IMG/VR virus record: IMGVR_UViG_3300032516_000013
Location: 26,333-90,332 of that record
Reading direction: 5' to 3' (one strand)
Source: a virus
Length of the DNA: 64,000 bases
Shown here: positions 1 through 9,561 of the stretch, in pieces
Position numbering within the stretch: position 1 is the first letter of the stretch
How the letters are laid out: every line of letters begins with the position of its first letter
Notes under the pieces: generated by a model
Databases searched by the model: none
Told to the model about the DNA's origin: nothing
The model's input: the letters and a program-made list of their open reading frames with translations, nothing else
Made by a program: the position numbers and the translations under genes

Positions 1-867
1 ATCAAACTGAGCACCAAGCGACCACTTTGCTCTCAGCGGGAAGTCTATTGCCTCAACAGCACTTTGAGAAAGAGTAATGTTCATCTCTGGCACACCGTCT
101 CGATTCCCATTAGCATCAGTAGGAAGATCATATTGATAATCATAGGAAAGCAGAATCGTAGCAGCAGAACTTACTCCAACAGTTGTAAAGGAATAAACAC
201 CATCAGCAGCAATTGAACCAGAACCAGTAATACCAGCACCAGTAACAACTCCGTTAGCATTAGAAGTACCCAACGTAGCATATGTGCTGCCAGTCTTACT
301 CTCAACCTTCACGTTCTCCAGATTAATCAAACCAGGAGCCGTCGAAGTTGTACCACTCTTTACACCATTACCAGCACCAACATTCTCTCGCTCAACACGT
401 GCGATGGCGTACCGACGCTCAGACTGACCAGTGTGATGACCAGTCTTTGCACCAATCATGGTCTCGCCACTAGTTGCCTCACCCTTTGCTGTTCCATACA
501 ACACATCCAGATAGAACACAGCCGCAATTCTTCGGTCAATAGCCTGAACAATCGCAACCTCATTCAACACCAGTGAAGGCAGCAAAGCTGAAATCACAGG
601 CAGCTGAATACCTAAGAAGGAAATACTGTCTTCGGTCGTAGCTTCAAACAAATGAGAGTTCTGCTTACAACCAGCTTCCAAAATAGCATTGTAAAGACAT
701 TGAGCAACATTCCGCTTCTCATACATCGTGATGGGACGACCTTGGGTCTTCTCAACCCACTTACTTACTGAACGAACGAAGGGCCGAATCTTAGGATGAT
801 TCATCAGAGCGTCCCTTTGCTCCTGCACCTTCTTCATTTCGTTCTGAATAACCTCGTTCATGTTCAT
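1..867 (-). CDS. Major capsid protein, T4 gp23-like (3' part cut by window edge)
   Basis: The frame is open to the left edge, so only about 289 N-terminal residues are visible. The region around residues 86-130 (GIQLPVISALLPSLVLNEV, then DRRIAAVFYLDVLYGT) matches the conserved core of gp23-type capsid proteins. The protein assembles the capsid shell around the scaffold. The start ATG at 867 has a clear GGAGATT ribosome site, and a second ATG lies two codons on. T4 gp23 is matured by removal of its first 65 residues; here L73-F74-E75 before A76 fits the (L/I)-x-E rule of gp21-type proteases and sits at a similar depth. It follows the protease gene directly, the same order as T4 genes 21 to 23. 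The family is confident; the cleavage site is inference. Confidence 0.85.
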   Translation of the reverse strand, partial: MNMNEVIQNEMKKVQEQRDALMNHPKIRPFVRSVSKWVEKTQGRPITMYEKRNVAQCLYNAILEAGCKQNSHLFEATTEDSISFLGIQLPVISALLPSLVLNEVAIVQAIDRRIAAVFYLDVLYGTAKGEATSGETMIGAKTGHHTGQSERRYAIARVERENVGAGNGVKSGTTSTAPGLINLENVKVESKTGSTYATLGTSNANGVVTGAGITGSGSIAADGVYSFTTVGVSSAATILLSYDYQYDLPTDANGNRDGVPEMNITLSQSAVEAIDFPLRAKWSLGAQFD

Positions 868-897
868 AAAAATAATCTCCTTATTTTCACAATAAAC

Positions 898-3630
898 CTA
901 ACCACCAAATCGTTTAAACATTCGACCCACAGCTTCATCGGCATCATTCTGCTCTGAGTCCACAGTTGCCTCCTGGATTTGTACTTTGGTTAGCGGCTTA
1001 GAATGAAGTGCACTCCTTCTCGCAATCCCTACAAGTCTTTCCATTAGGCTATCCACTTCTTGCAAATCTTGAATTTTCTCGAGAAGTGCCCGAGTGTTTT
1101 CATCTGTTTGCAATCTATGTTCATTAAGTTTAATTTCAAAATATTCTTTTACTAATTGTTTACGTCCTTCTTGAATAGCATCGTTTGCTATTTTTGTTAA
1201 CTCTTCTTGATGAGCAGCATGAAGAACGTCTAATTTCTTTTGGTTGGATAAAGATTCTTCCAACTTCTGATTTACATCATTTACTTCCTTTGCTTTCTTT
1301 TCTAACAAAGAACGGACTCCTTTTAGTTCGGCTTCCGCTTGGGTTAACTTTAGAAGTGCCTCAGTTAGCTTTGATTGTAAGATCTTAGAAACAATAGAAA
1401 CATCTCCCGCTTTATCCAAATGCTCCAGAGAGACTTCAAGTTCTGCTTTAGAAGTTGCTTCAGAAACTTTAAGATCAATTAACTCATCAGAAAGTTTTTT
1501 GACTGGATTTTTAGATTCCTTTTTAATAGGTTCAGGTTCTGTAGCTTTATCCCACAAATCATTTAATTGACGCAATTTTTCAATATCTGTTAAATCGCTA
1601 TCAATTATTCTTTTTCTTTCAGCATTAAGTTCAGTCACAGTCCATTGTTTTTGTTTTTCATTAACCTTAGTCTCTGTCAAATCCTTAAACTCAATATCCC
1701 AACTTCCTGCGTATTGCTTGCCTTGAGTAACAGCTGCTTCCTTTTCATCTAAACCATATTTAGTTAAAATACGTTCTGGACCTTTCCCTTTAAGAACAAC
1801 AACATAACCATCATCGTGTTCCTGAACTACAACAACTACTCCTTTTTGTTTGAGGAAGTTTCGTTCATTAGTTTTGGATTCGTTTGCTGGTCTTCCATAT
1901 CCACATACTGGACAGTATTGCTCCTTCTTGTCCTGATCCATTATTAATTCTTCACCACATTTTGGACAAACGTCCTCTGCTGGAACTAAATTCTCATTTA
2001 CTTTAGATTCCTTTTTAGCAGATCCTGAAGCAACTTTATCCAAAATAACATCTTCACCTGTCTTTTTATCAATATAACGCTCGCCATCTCTCTTTACTTC
2101 ATGCTCTGGAATTCCGGTACGGCTTCCAGAAACAATTTTGTAAACATTTATAGCTTCCGTTTCCTTCATTTGAGATTCTCCAACCATTGCCAACATAGCT
2201 TGCTTCGAAGCTTCCTCAAAGGAACCATATTTTCCTAAATGATCTCCTTTATGATAAAGATTAAAGGATTTACTTCCCTTTAAATTATCGTGAGAAACTA
2301 TAACCCAATCAAGATCAGTTGACAATTCCCAAAATGATTTTTCAGAATCACTTTTTCCTATAGATTTTTTCCAAGTTTCTTTTAATTCTGATTCAGAAAC
2401 CTTTTCCAAACCCAGCCCATCAACATTTCCCCAATCAACAGTTTTTACGTTTGCTTCTCCCACATCAGTTTGACCTTCTCCACTAATAGGTTCTAAATGA
2501 AGACTCAATGAATCAGAATCAGAAACCGTCCAAAGCTTTCCATCTTTATCTTTTAACAAATTTCCTTTTTGGAATCCATGATCTTCTGTAATTTTTGATT
2601 CTTTAACTTCAGCATATGCTTCTTTTGCTTGAGGAAGAAGAATATACTTCAAATAAACTGCTTCTATTTCCCCAAGATCTAAACCTTCAGGATCTTCGAC
2701 TCCCACATCTTCTAAGGATTCAAACTTACTAAGTTGATCAATCATATCTCCGTTTTCTGGGAATTCATTAGGAATAGTCTTATTTGTTATTGCCCAATTA
2801 AGGATCTTCTGATCTTCTGGATTTATGCCTGGAATTTCTCCTATTAATTCTTGAACAGATTCTTTTACATTTTTAGATTCTTCAAGTTTAGCAATTTTCC
2901 TTTGATGTTGTTCAGGAACACCTAATTCCATCTCACTCACTAAATTCCGAACTTTGCACTTCCCAGTACCACATCTACATTCTTTGCATTGAACAGATTC
3001 CAAAATCCTAGAAGCAAATTTCTTTTCAACAAGATTCATCTTGCCTTCTTTAACCAACGCAGAAACTGTTTCTACAACATTTCTTTCGATTTTTTGAGGC
3101 TCAACTCCGTCAGTAGAAGGATCTGCGGTAAAGTCGGTAGTCACAAAGTGATAAGTATCAGACACTACTTTTTGACATTTCTTCTTTTTACCATCAGCTT
3201 CATCTATTTCAAATTCCTCAAGATCTCCTTCAGCACGAGTTGAAACTCCCACTTTACAACCTGCCCGCAATAAAGTTTCCAAAATACGACCGGTAGGGGT
3301 ATCTAAAATCTCCATTTTCTGATAAACTTTGTTATCACTTTCATCAATCCACATCTTTGTTATAATATGTGAAGTTAGTTGAAGATCGCTTTGTGTTTCT
3401 GCTGGATGTTCCCCCTGTCCAAAAAGTGTCCTATCCGCTATTTTCTGCTGAATATTTTCGTCTGCTAAAACCTTCTCCCAAACATCAGATTCATAAATTC
3501 TGTTGTTTGCATTCACCTTTCCTATATTACAAATATTGTATGTTACGCAAGAAAGAACACCTTCAGGGAGTTTAACTTTTGTAACATCTTCAATTATAGG
3601 AGCAGAAGTAATAGTCTCATTGAGTTTCAT
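898..3630 (-). CDS. Prohead protease fused to head scaffold polyprotein
   Basis: This 910-residue protein begins with a gp21-like (peptidase S80) serine protease. His75 lies in GQGEHPAE and Ser130 in CKVGVSTRAEGD, preceded by the typical GRILETLLRAG helix. The protease domain covers about residues 1-205. The middle (about 210-710) is a string of short modules, including a CxxC...CxxC zinc ribbon at 555-576. The C-terminus (about 713-865) is a charged coiled coil like the T4 gp22 scaffold. The modules are separated by ESK-type motifs: ESKNVKE, ESKITE, ESQMKE, ESKVNE, ESKTNE, ETKVNE and ESKNP. The ATG at 3630 was chosen over an upstream TTG because GAGG lies 8 nt before it. A protease-scaffold fusion is logical for capsid assembly; the great length is unusual. 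Protease confident, scaffold likely, modules of unknown function. Confidence 0.85.
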   Translation of the reverse strand: MKLNETITSAPIIEDVTKVKLPEGVLSCVTYNICNIGKVNANNRIYESDVWEKVLADENIQQKIADRTLFGQGEHPAETQSDLQLTSHIITKMWIDESDNKVYQKMEILDTPTGRILETLLRAGCKVGVSTRAEGDLEEFEIDEADGKKKKCQKVVSDTYHFVTTDFTADPSTDGVEPQKIERNVVETVSALVKEGKMNLVEKKFASRILESVQCKECRCGTGKCKVRNLVSEMELGVPEQHQRKIAKLEESKNVKESVQELIGEIPGINPEDQKILNWAITNKTIPNEFPENGDMIDQLSKFESLEDVGVEDPEGLDLGEIEAVYLKYILLPQAKEAYAEVKESKITEDHGFQKGNLLKDKDGKLWTVSDSDSLSLHLEPISGEGQTDVGEANVKTVDWGNVDGLGLEKVSESELKETWKKSIGKSDSEKSFWELSTDLDWVIVSHDNLKGSKSFNLYHKGDHLGKYGSFEEASKQAMLAMVGESQMKETEAINVYKIVSGSRTGIPEHEVKRDGERYIDKKTGEDVILDKVASGSAKKESKVNENLVPAEDVCPKCGEELIMDQDKKEQYCPVCGYGRPANESKTNERNFLKQKGVVVVVQEHDDGYVVVLKGKGPERILTKYGLDEKEAAVTQGKQYAGSWDIEFKDLTETKVNEKQKQWTVTELNAERKRIIDSDLTDIEKLRQLNDLWDKATEPEPIKKESKNPVKKLSDELIDLKVSEATSKAELEVSLEHLDKAGDVSIVSKILQSKLTEALLKLTQAEAELKGVRSLLEKKAKEVNDVNQKLEESLSNQKKLDVLHAAHQEELTKIANDAIQEGRKQLVKEYFEIKLNEHRLQTDENTRALLEKIQDLQEVDSLMERLVGIARRSALHSKPLTKVQIQEATVDSEQNDADEAVGRMFKRFGG

Positions 3631-3664
3631 TTCCAATCCTCAACTAAGTTTAATCATATTTCTC

Positions 3665-6600
3665 TTAAAGTTTGTAAACTTGATACAAATCATCTCCATA
3701 CCAAGCTTGCTCTGCTTCAGAAGCCTTACCTGTTATCTCAACACCCTTCTCTTTGTTAATTGATCTTACAGTTGCTTCCTCAACAATAACCTTCAAATCT
3801 CTCTTTAGAACTATCTGAACTACGTCACCTTCCTTGATCTCTTCATCCTCTGTAACTTCACTAGATAAACCAAGAATTCTCTCTGCCATTGCAACCGCTT
3901 TTCTACCACCAAAAGCATCATCTTTTTTATCAGGCTTCACAAATTTACCTTCTAACAAACCATTATCCTTTGCATATTGATAAGCAGACTTATGCCAATC
4001 CTTTGCATCTAAGAAACCATCCTCCACTGCTTCCCAAACATCCTCATCATTCCATTCTTTAATAGTCTCGTTGGCTTTCTTATTGATAAGTTCAATATGA
4101 GCTCTATCTCGTTCAAACCAAGTATCAATCTCAGTGTCTTCAATAGTTATTTCTTCAAGAATTTTCTGAGATTCTTTTGCAGATTCCTTTTTTGCTTCTT
4201 GACATACTCCTCCAGACACTTTCTTAGCACTTAAAACTTTGACGCCCGGCTTTTTAGAAAGCATTCTCTTTGCTTCTTCTTCATCCAAAGCTTCTACTCT
4301 TGTATGTGTTTTCTTTCCATCCTTTTCGTATTCTACTTCATAGACTTCTTTAGTAAAGCCTACATCTTCACCACGAGCTTCGTTGGTTTTAGATTCAACA
4401 ATAAAAGTTTCCTCTCCCCTATCTTTTAATTTTTTATCATATTTTAACATCAAATTCTTTAACTCATTTTCCGGAACTTCATCTGCTGTTCGACAATGAT
4501 GTTTCTTCAACAAAGATTTCACTTCAGCATTCCATCCTTTGGAAAACTCTTCATCTTCAGAAAGAGTTTCATCCATATCTGGAAATATCTGATATATATT
4601 TTGTTCATGTTTCTCATTTGTTTTAGATTCAAATGGTAGTTTCTCCTCACCAGCAGCAACTTCTACTTCCTCTTCCTCCGGCTTCACTGCTTGTTCAGCA
4701 GCTTCCTCTTCTGGAGTTTCCATTTCCTCATGACCAAGTTCTCCTTCAGAAGGAACAGCTAATTCCTCTGGAGTAAGTGAAGCAGTTATAGGAGGTTCGG
4801 GTGGAGCAGGTATAACCGTTACAACACCATCATTACCAATATTAACTGCAGTATTACCATTTATGTTTACACTAACAGAAGCACCAGCTTCATCACCAAC
4901 TGTTAAAGAAATATTTGCTTCAGTAATCTTTGTAATTACAGCCGTCTTATCTTTATATTTAACTACTGTACCTTCTTGAAGCTTGCCTTCCTTTACAGCA
5001 TTCTTGATTATAAGTTTGGATTCCTTAGTAATGCATTCTGCATAATCTTTACCAGATTTCTTAAGAACACTCTTACAAATATTTGCAACATCTTCAAGTT
5101 CAACGCCTTCTTCTCCTGCCCAAACTTGAAGAACTAATCTACAAATATTTTCTAAAGTTGGTTCCTTACCACCTAAAAGATCCTCATTCATTTTAGATTC
5201 CTCAACTTTACCAGAACCAATTAGTTCAGCATATTCTCCATCATCCAAATGCTTAAGAGTTTCTAAAGCAAGTTCCTGCACACCTTCATTAGTCAATTTA
5301 CCAGAATCATCACTTCCAAACAACTTAGCAAAATCCGGTTGGAAATGAAAATCTCGCTTATTGATTTGGAGAGTTACTTCTTTATCGCTTCCCTCATCCA
5401 TAATCTGGACGCTAAAGGAATTACCTTTATCGTCCTTGACTTGAGTTGTTTCTGAAAGTGTATCTTCTTTTACTTCTTTTTCTTTCTTCATTTTCTTAGA
5501 TCCACATTTTTCAGATGTTTCTACGTCTTTTATATCTTCATCCTTTTCAACTCCACCACACTTCTCAAACGGCCAATGAGCCTTCTTACATTTAAAACAC
5601 GTAGGTGCTGTTTTTTCATCTACAGATTCCTTCTCTTCTGTATCCTTTTCATCTTTGGCTTTTGCATCACGATTCATTTTCTTGGACGCTTTAGCAGCGT
5701 CTGCGGCGTCATCTGCAACGTCTTCTAATGCTCTAGCAGCTTCTTCATAGTCCTTTACTTTCAATGCGTTAGAAGCGGCCCTAACTGCTGTTTTTAAGGA
5801 TCTCATATAATCAATACCCATTTTGGCTTCATTGGTTTGTATTTTTGATTCCCCAAAATATCCTTTAGCTTTTTCTCTGCTAGAAACATGGACAAGAACT
5901 CCTGCACCTTTATTTTCTGGATCTGGAATTGCTTCAATTCCTTCTTTTTTCAGATCAGCAAGAATTTCTTTTCTTCTATCTGGGTCCCAAACGGTATATG
6001 GAACCCATTCTCTGTCTTTATATATTACAGTATCTTTCTTCTCTTTCATTTTAGATTCCTCAACTTCTACATCCGCTTTTTCCAATTCAACTTTAAGAAT
6101 CTCTCCACTTCTCCACTTAGCCTGGAATCGACGTCTTGCTTCATTTTCATCTCTTCCATAATATCCAGCGACATGTTTTTGACCTTTGCCTTTGTTACTT
6201 TCTTCTCGTTTATTTCTCCAAGTAATGGTATACATATTGGTCTTATATTCTTGAACCTTCTTTGATTCTAAAGGTTTTTCTTTCTTAGATTTTTCTTCTC
6301 CAGGAACTTCTTCCTTAGAAACATCTTCTGGTTCTTCCAAACCCAATTCTTCTTCTGTATCTTCTTCCTCTTCAGCTTCTATTTCTTCTTTAGCCGGAGG
6401 CACAAGATATTGTAAAACCACGCTACGCTCAATCTGAGCAATATCAATTTCATCAATAGCTGCTAAAATAAACTGAGCAACATTTGTAGTATCTATTTCA
6501 TGCTCTTTAGCTGAATAAACTTTATTGCCTTCTTGATCATCTATTTTAAGATCTTCGATTTCACCTTGATCATTTTTGTCAACAACTACATAATAATGCA

Positions 6601-7186
6601 TATCGTCTTTACGACCTAAATAAAGCTTGTCGAAATCAGGTGTAGCTGCTTCTTCTGGTACTTCAGGAACATCTAAATCCTCTTCCTCTGGAGGAAGTTC
6701 ATCATCTCCTATAGGATTTTCAGGAGGAATATCATCACCAATCTCATTAATTTTATTCTCGTATTTCATAAGATTAGAATGTTTCTGAAGACAAGATTCA
6801 ACTTCTTTAAGACGGTTGGTTAATAATTCAAGAGCATCTGGTTCCCATTCTCTAGAAGAAATGCCCTTCTCTATACTAGATTTTAGATTTCTTAATCCTT
6901 CTACAAACATGTGTTCAGGATTTGCTGTACCAACCAAAAATTTGGCAGCTTCAATATCTCCGGCTCTCTCGATTAGTTTGGATTCTTTTGTTTCCTTCCC
7001 AGTGTCAACATCAATATCAACACCATTACATTTTGGGCATCTCATTTCAGTACTAGGATTCTTCCTATTAAATCTATAACCACATTCCTGACATTGCCAG
7101 TCTTTCATATCTTCCTGAAGTTTAGAATCTTCTTCCGACAGAAGCTGATCCTTATTCTCAATCATTTCCCGCATTATATCTTCCAT
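3665..7186 (-). CDS. Giant acidic head polyprotein with repeated ESKxNE punctuation
   Basis: This 1173-residue, strongly acidic protein has no overall family I recognise. It contains zinc ribbons (C32/C35 with C50/C53; C530/C533 with C543), very Glu-rich linkers (about 150-180, 265-305, 810-850), short alpha/beta modules such as 315-375, 380-445 and 940-990, and a C-terminal domain near 1115-1173. At least eight ESK motifs separate the modules: ESKLIE 68, ESKKVQE 307, ESKMKE 377, ESKIQTNE 446, ESKMNE 663, ESKLI 722, ESKTNE 853 and ESKTNE 931. The same motif occurs in the adjoining protease/scaffold protein, so both are probably packaged in the prohead and processed there (inference). The start has a strong AGGAG site, and the gene lies 34 nt upstream of the protease gene's start. 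Confidence 0.7.
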   Translation of the reverse strand: MEDIMREMIENKDQLLSEEDSKLQEDMKDWQCQECGYRFNRKNPSTEMRCPKCNGVDIDVDTGKETKESKLIERAGDIEAAKFLVGTANPEHMFVEGLRNLKSSIEKGISSREWEPDALELLTNRLKEVESCLQKHSNLMKYENKINEIGDDIPPENPIGDDELPPEEEDLDVPEVPEEAATPDFDKLYLGRKDDMHYYVVVDKNDQGEIEDLKIDDQEGNKVYSAKEHEIDTTNVAQFILAAIDEIDIAQIERSVVLQYLVPPAKEEIEAEEEEDTEEELGLEEPEDVSKEEVPGEEKSKKEKPLESKKVQEYKTNMYTITWRNKREESNKGKGQKHVAGYYGRDENEARRRFQAKWRSGEILKVELEKADVEVEESKMKEKKDTVIYKDREWVPYTVWDPDRRKEILADLKKEGIEAIPDPENKGAGVLVHVSSREKAKGYFGESKIQTNEAKMGIDYMRSLKTAVRAASNALKVKDYEEAARALEDVADDAADAAKASKKMNRDAKAKDEKDTEEKESVDEKTAPTCFKCKKAHWPFEKCGGVEKDEDIKDVETSEKCGSKKMKKEKEVKEDTLSETTQVKDDKGNSFSVQIMDEGSDKEVTLQINKRDFHFQPDFAKLFGSDDSGKLTNEGVQELALETLKHLDDGEYAELIGSGKVEESKMNEDLLGGKEPTLENICRLVLQVWAGEEGVELEDVANICKSVLKKSGKDYAECITKESKLIIKNAVKEGKLQEGTVVKYKDKTAVITKITEANISLTVGDEAGASVSVNINGNTAVNIGNDGVVTVIPAPPEPPITASLTPEELAVPSEGELGHEEMETPEEEAAEQAVKPEEEEVEVAAGEEKLPFESKTNEKHEQNIYQIFPDMDETLSEDEEFSKGWNAEVKSLLKKHHCRTADEVPENELKNLMLKYDKKLKDRGEETFIVESKTNEARGEDVGFTKEVYEVEYEKDGKKTHTRVEALDEEEAKRMLSKKPGVKVLSAKKVSGGVCQEAKKESAKESQKILEEITIEDTEIDTWFERDRAHIELINKKANETIKEWNDEDVWEAVEDGFLDAKDWHKSAYQYAKDNGLLEGKFVKPDKKDDAFGGRKAVAMAERILGLSSEVTEDEEIKEGDVVQIVLKRDLKVIVEEATVRSINKEKGVEITGKASEAEQAWYGDDLYQVYKL

Positions 7187-7194
7187 GTATTCTC

Positions 7195-7518
7195 CTAGAA
7201 TCCAAAAATATCCCCTACTACGGTCTCATATGAATTTTCCACATCATCGGTATTAGCTGGATTACTTCCAGCCTGATGATAAATAGCAACTTCGTGAGTG
7301 GCGGCAGGAAAACCAGCTGGAATTAAAACAGGAAATTGACCAGTCGTTCCCTTTTCTACTAATATAATAACCGAATCAGCCCAAGTGGTTGAATGGGAAA
7401 ATGCTAATGCAACATTATCCCAAACCATTCCATCTCCTCGACGGATTATTCTATAATAGTAAGTGTTGCCTGTATGTCCCAAAGCATCCATAAAAATGCG
7501 ATCAATATAAATATCCAT
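7195..7518 (-). CDS. Small structural-type protein, function unknown
   Basis: A 107-residue protein with no family I recognise. Its hydrophobic/aromatic beta-strand pattern (NTYYYRIIRR, then PVLIPAGFPAATHEVAIY) suggests a beta-sandwich. It sits between the acidic head polyprotein and a homing endonuclease in the head gene cluster, so a minor head or decoration role is a guess. The AAGGGGGATT ribosome site supports the start. Its TAG stop is part of the ribosome site of the next gene. Confidence 0.6.
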   Translation of the reverse strand: MDIYIDRIFMDALGHTGNTYYYRIIRRGDGMVWDNVALAFSHSTTWADSVIILVEKGTTGQFPVLIPAGFPAATHEVAIYHQAGSNPANTDDVENSYETVVGDIFGF

Positions 7519-7537
7519 GTTAATCCCCCTTGATTAT

Positions 7538-8026
7538 TTATTTCTTCCCTAATTTTGCTTCTCTCATCTTTGCTTTAGTCTCTTCCGACCTAGGTTTTCT
7601 CAATTTCTGCTTGTGCTCTTCCGACTTAGGCTTCCCTAAATGAGATTCTCGTATTTTTTCAATAGTTTCCGCAGACATAGGGCCACGTTTCTTCCCTAAA
7701 TGAGATTCTCGTAATTTTTCAATAGTCTCATCAGAACATATCTTTCCCCCCTGTCCACCAGAATTAAGATTATATCCATTAGGCCATTGAGTGTTTAATT
7801 CAACAATATATGCTTGTTCAAGTTCGTACGCTTCTTCATAGCTGTCGGCTGCGTCGAGAATATCAAAATCAAAATCATGCTTTCTTAACTTGTTTCCAAT
7901 AAGAGAATTATTTTTTATGTGTTCATAAAATCTCTTCTCCGGATCTTTAGAAACACCAATGTAAGAAAATCCTTTTTCTAAATGGTTCTCATCAATATTA
8001 GTATAGATATAGATGTAGATCTTCAT
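7538..8026 (-). CDS. GIY-YIG homing endonuclease with NUMOD3 repeats
   Basis: A 162-residue selfish endonuclease. The N-terminal GIY-YIG domain shows YIYTNI, then GFSYIGVSKDPEKRFYEH (YIG plus the catalytic Arg region), a Glu in the LEQAYI helix and the end motif YNLNSGGQGG. From about residue 95 come three NUMOD3 DNA-binding repeats of the type SxETIEKxRESHLGK. Such enzymes cut a cognate allele and spread by repair copying. It stands free between head genes rather than inside an intron that I can see. It overlaps the upstream membrane-protein gene by 4 nt. Confidence 0.9.
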   Translation of the reverse strand: MKIYIYIYTNIDENHLEKGFSYIGVSKDPEKRFYEHIKNNSLIGNKLRKHDFDFDILDAADSYEEAYELEQAYIVELNTQWPNGYNLNSGGQGGKICSDETIEKLRESHLGKKRGPMSAETIEKIRESHLGKPKSEEHKQKLRKPRSEETKAKMREAKLGKK

Positions 8027-8232
8027 TTCTCTCTACGTTTTGCTCCATACTGTCGGAACAGTATCAGGATTATTCCGCCACATAATGATAAGAATGCTGT
8101 GAACAAGGCCAGAGTATAAATTGTGTGATGGTGAAGATGATTTGTCATCATGGTTTGGAACATATCTATTTTTGTAATAATTTGTATTAATAAATCATGA
8201 TCAGTTTCAATAAGAGATAAGATGTTAAACAT
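8023..8232 (-). CDS. Small single-span membrane protein
   Basis: A 69-residue protein with one clear transmembrane helix at about residues 38-59 (TLALFTAFLSLCGGIILILF) and a basic tail (RQYGAKRREK), so the C-terminus is probably cytoplasmic. It overlaps the homing endonuclease gene by 4 nt. Lysis or envelope roles are possible, but nothing specific is visible. Confidence 0.6.
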   Translation of the reverse strand: MFNILSLIETDHDLLIQIITKIDMFQTMMTNHLHHHTIYTLALFTAFLSLCGGIILILFRQYGAKRREK

Positions 8233-8234
8233 GT

Positions 8235-8483
8235 TTAATCCCCAGATTCTTTCAATTGTTTAATCAATTCTTCCTTCTCTCGACGATTCGCTTCCGTATC
8301 AAAAAGTAAGTAGCGGACATTGACACGAATAACTGCTAGTGTGTCCATTAAGGTTTTAAAAGAAACATCCGGAGGACTATCTGTAAAATTAACATTTTTA
8401 TTTACAATAGTGATTATCTCAGCTGCTTCTTTTTCTGCCTCTTGCAACTTATTTCGCTCTTCTTGATTCATGGTAAAACTCAC
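8235..8483 (-). CDS. Hypothetical helical protein
   Basis: An 82-residue protein, charged and mostly helical, with a coiled-coil-like start (NQEERNKLQEAEKEAAEII) and end (RREKEELIKQLKESG). The longest frame starts at a GTG at 8483; an ATG lies four codons in, and neither has a convincing ribosome site. Function unknown. Confidence 0.5.
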   Translation of the reverse strand: MSFTMNQEERNKLQEAEKEAAEIITIVNKNVNFTDSPPDVSFKTLMDTLAVIRVNVRYLLFDTEANRREKEELIKQLKESGD

Positions 8484-8508
8484 ACAATCAATAAATTCTC
8501 ATTTACAA

Positions 8509-8817
8509 TTATCCATTCAACAAATTTCCTGAACGTCTTTTAACTTCGGATGGAATTCTTTTGGTATTATAAGCTTGAACTGCTGTCTCCACATCATTCT
8601 CAGAAAACACAGCTATCCATATCCCTTCCATATAGAAATTAATCTCAGTGAAATAAATCCTTCCTACTTCTGAAACTTTTTCAAATGTTGGAAGATTCAC
8701 AACCTCTGAATTAGGATAATTGGGATCTAGAATCTTTGCTGTTATTATTAAATCATCAGTATCTTTCACTGCCTTATAATAGATTCTTTGAATCCCCGGA
8801 GGATATAATTCAGCCAC
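8509..8817 (-). CDS. Ig-like small structural protein, paralogue A
   Basis: A 102-residue beta-rich protein. Its segment VNLPTFEKVSEVGRIYF...GIWIAVF aligns by eye with the two following genes (FPNVELVEV...GTYRGSFTP...GTWQVII and FPDVTMTEI...YQGSFTP...GTWTVHV). This suggests a family of beta-sandwich decoration or adaptor domains. Translation begins at GTG 8817 behind GAGG. Role in the virion is inferred only from location. Confidence 0.6.
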   Translation of the reverse strand: MAELYPPGIQRIYYKAVKDTDDLIITAKILDPNYPNSEVVNLPTFEKVSEVGRIYFTEINFYMEGIWIAVFSENDVETAVQAYNTKRIPSEVKRRSGNLLNG

Positions 8818-8858
8818 ATTATTTTACCTCTTAACTCTTAAGATTAACCAAATAATTT

Positions 8859-9545
8859 CTAGAAGGCCATTGCCGGAGTATCAAGTCCACCCACAGCAAT
8901 AGCTATATTATCAACTGCAGTCTGTACATTACCAACAGCAACAGCAGTAGCAAGACCAGCAGCAGTTATTGCTGCAGCAGCGGCTGACTGAACTTGAACC
9001 TCACTAAGATTATTAAGAGCATTAATTAAATTAGCTAAAGCGGTTTGTGTGTCAGTTACATTGGTAGCAGTAGCTAAATTAGCAGCAGTGATTGCTGCAG
9101 CGGCAGCGGTCTGAACACCCCCAGCATCAATGTTATTAAGGGCGGCAATAGCATCTGTAATTGCACCTTGAGCTGTGGTAACATCGCCACTTGTAGCAAC
9201 ATCACCAAGAGCAGTAAGAGAAGATTGTACAGCCTCTACTGCTACACCAATATCGTTTAGATTATAATTACCTACGGAGTAAGCTTTGATGACCTGACCT
9301 TCTTTACTAAGAGCACCAGCCTTGTGTATAATAACCTGCCAAGTTCCAACAGCATTAGGAGTAAAACTACCGCGATATGTACCTGTGTCTGCTACCTCAA
9401 CCAATTCAACATTAGGAAAAAATGAATTCTTTGTCTTGTTGGGTAAATAAATCTCAGCCACAACTTCAAGTAAACCTGTTGCCGCATTTGGTGCCTGATA
9501 ACCAATTTCGATCGCTTCATTTATTTTAAATAATTTGTCTGCCAT
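8859..9545 (-). CDS. Ig-like domain protein with Ala-rich helical repeat tail, paralogue B
   Basis: A 228-residue protein in two parts. Residues 1-95 form the Ig-like module (GTYRGSFTPNAVGTWQVII). Residues 100-225 are a low-complexity Ala/Thr/Asn repeat with units like AAAAAITAANLATA and TQTALANLINALNN, probably a trimeric or long coiled coil. Such an architecture fits a virion fibre or decoration protein, but no family is recognised. AAGGAAACAG precedes the ATG. Confidence 0.6.
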   Translation of the reverse strand: MADKLFKINEAIEIGYQAPNAATGLLEVVAEIYLPNKTKNSFFPNVELVEVADTGTYRGSFTPNAVGTWQVIIHKAGALSKEGQVIKAYSVGNYNLNDIGVAVEAVQSSLTALGDVATSGDVTTAQGAITDAIAALNNIDAGGVQTAAAAAITAANLATATNVTDTQTALANLINALNNLSEVQVQSAAAAAITAAGLATAVAVGNVQTAVDNIAIAVGGLDTPAMAF

Positions 9546-9561
9546 TTTCTGTTTCCTTTCT

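Noticed and set aside
5823-6265. Plus-strand frames of 112 and 125 codons inside the acidic polyprotein
   Set aside because: No ribosome site, low-complexity Ser/Phe-rich composition typical of antisense of Glu/Lys codons.
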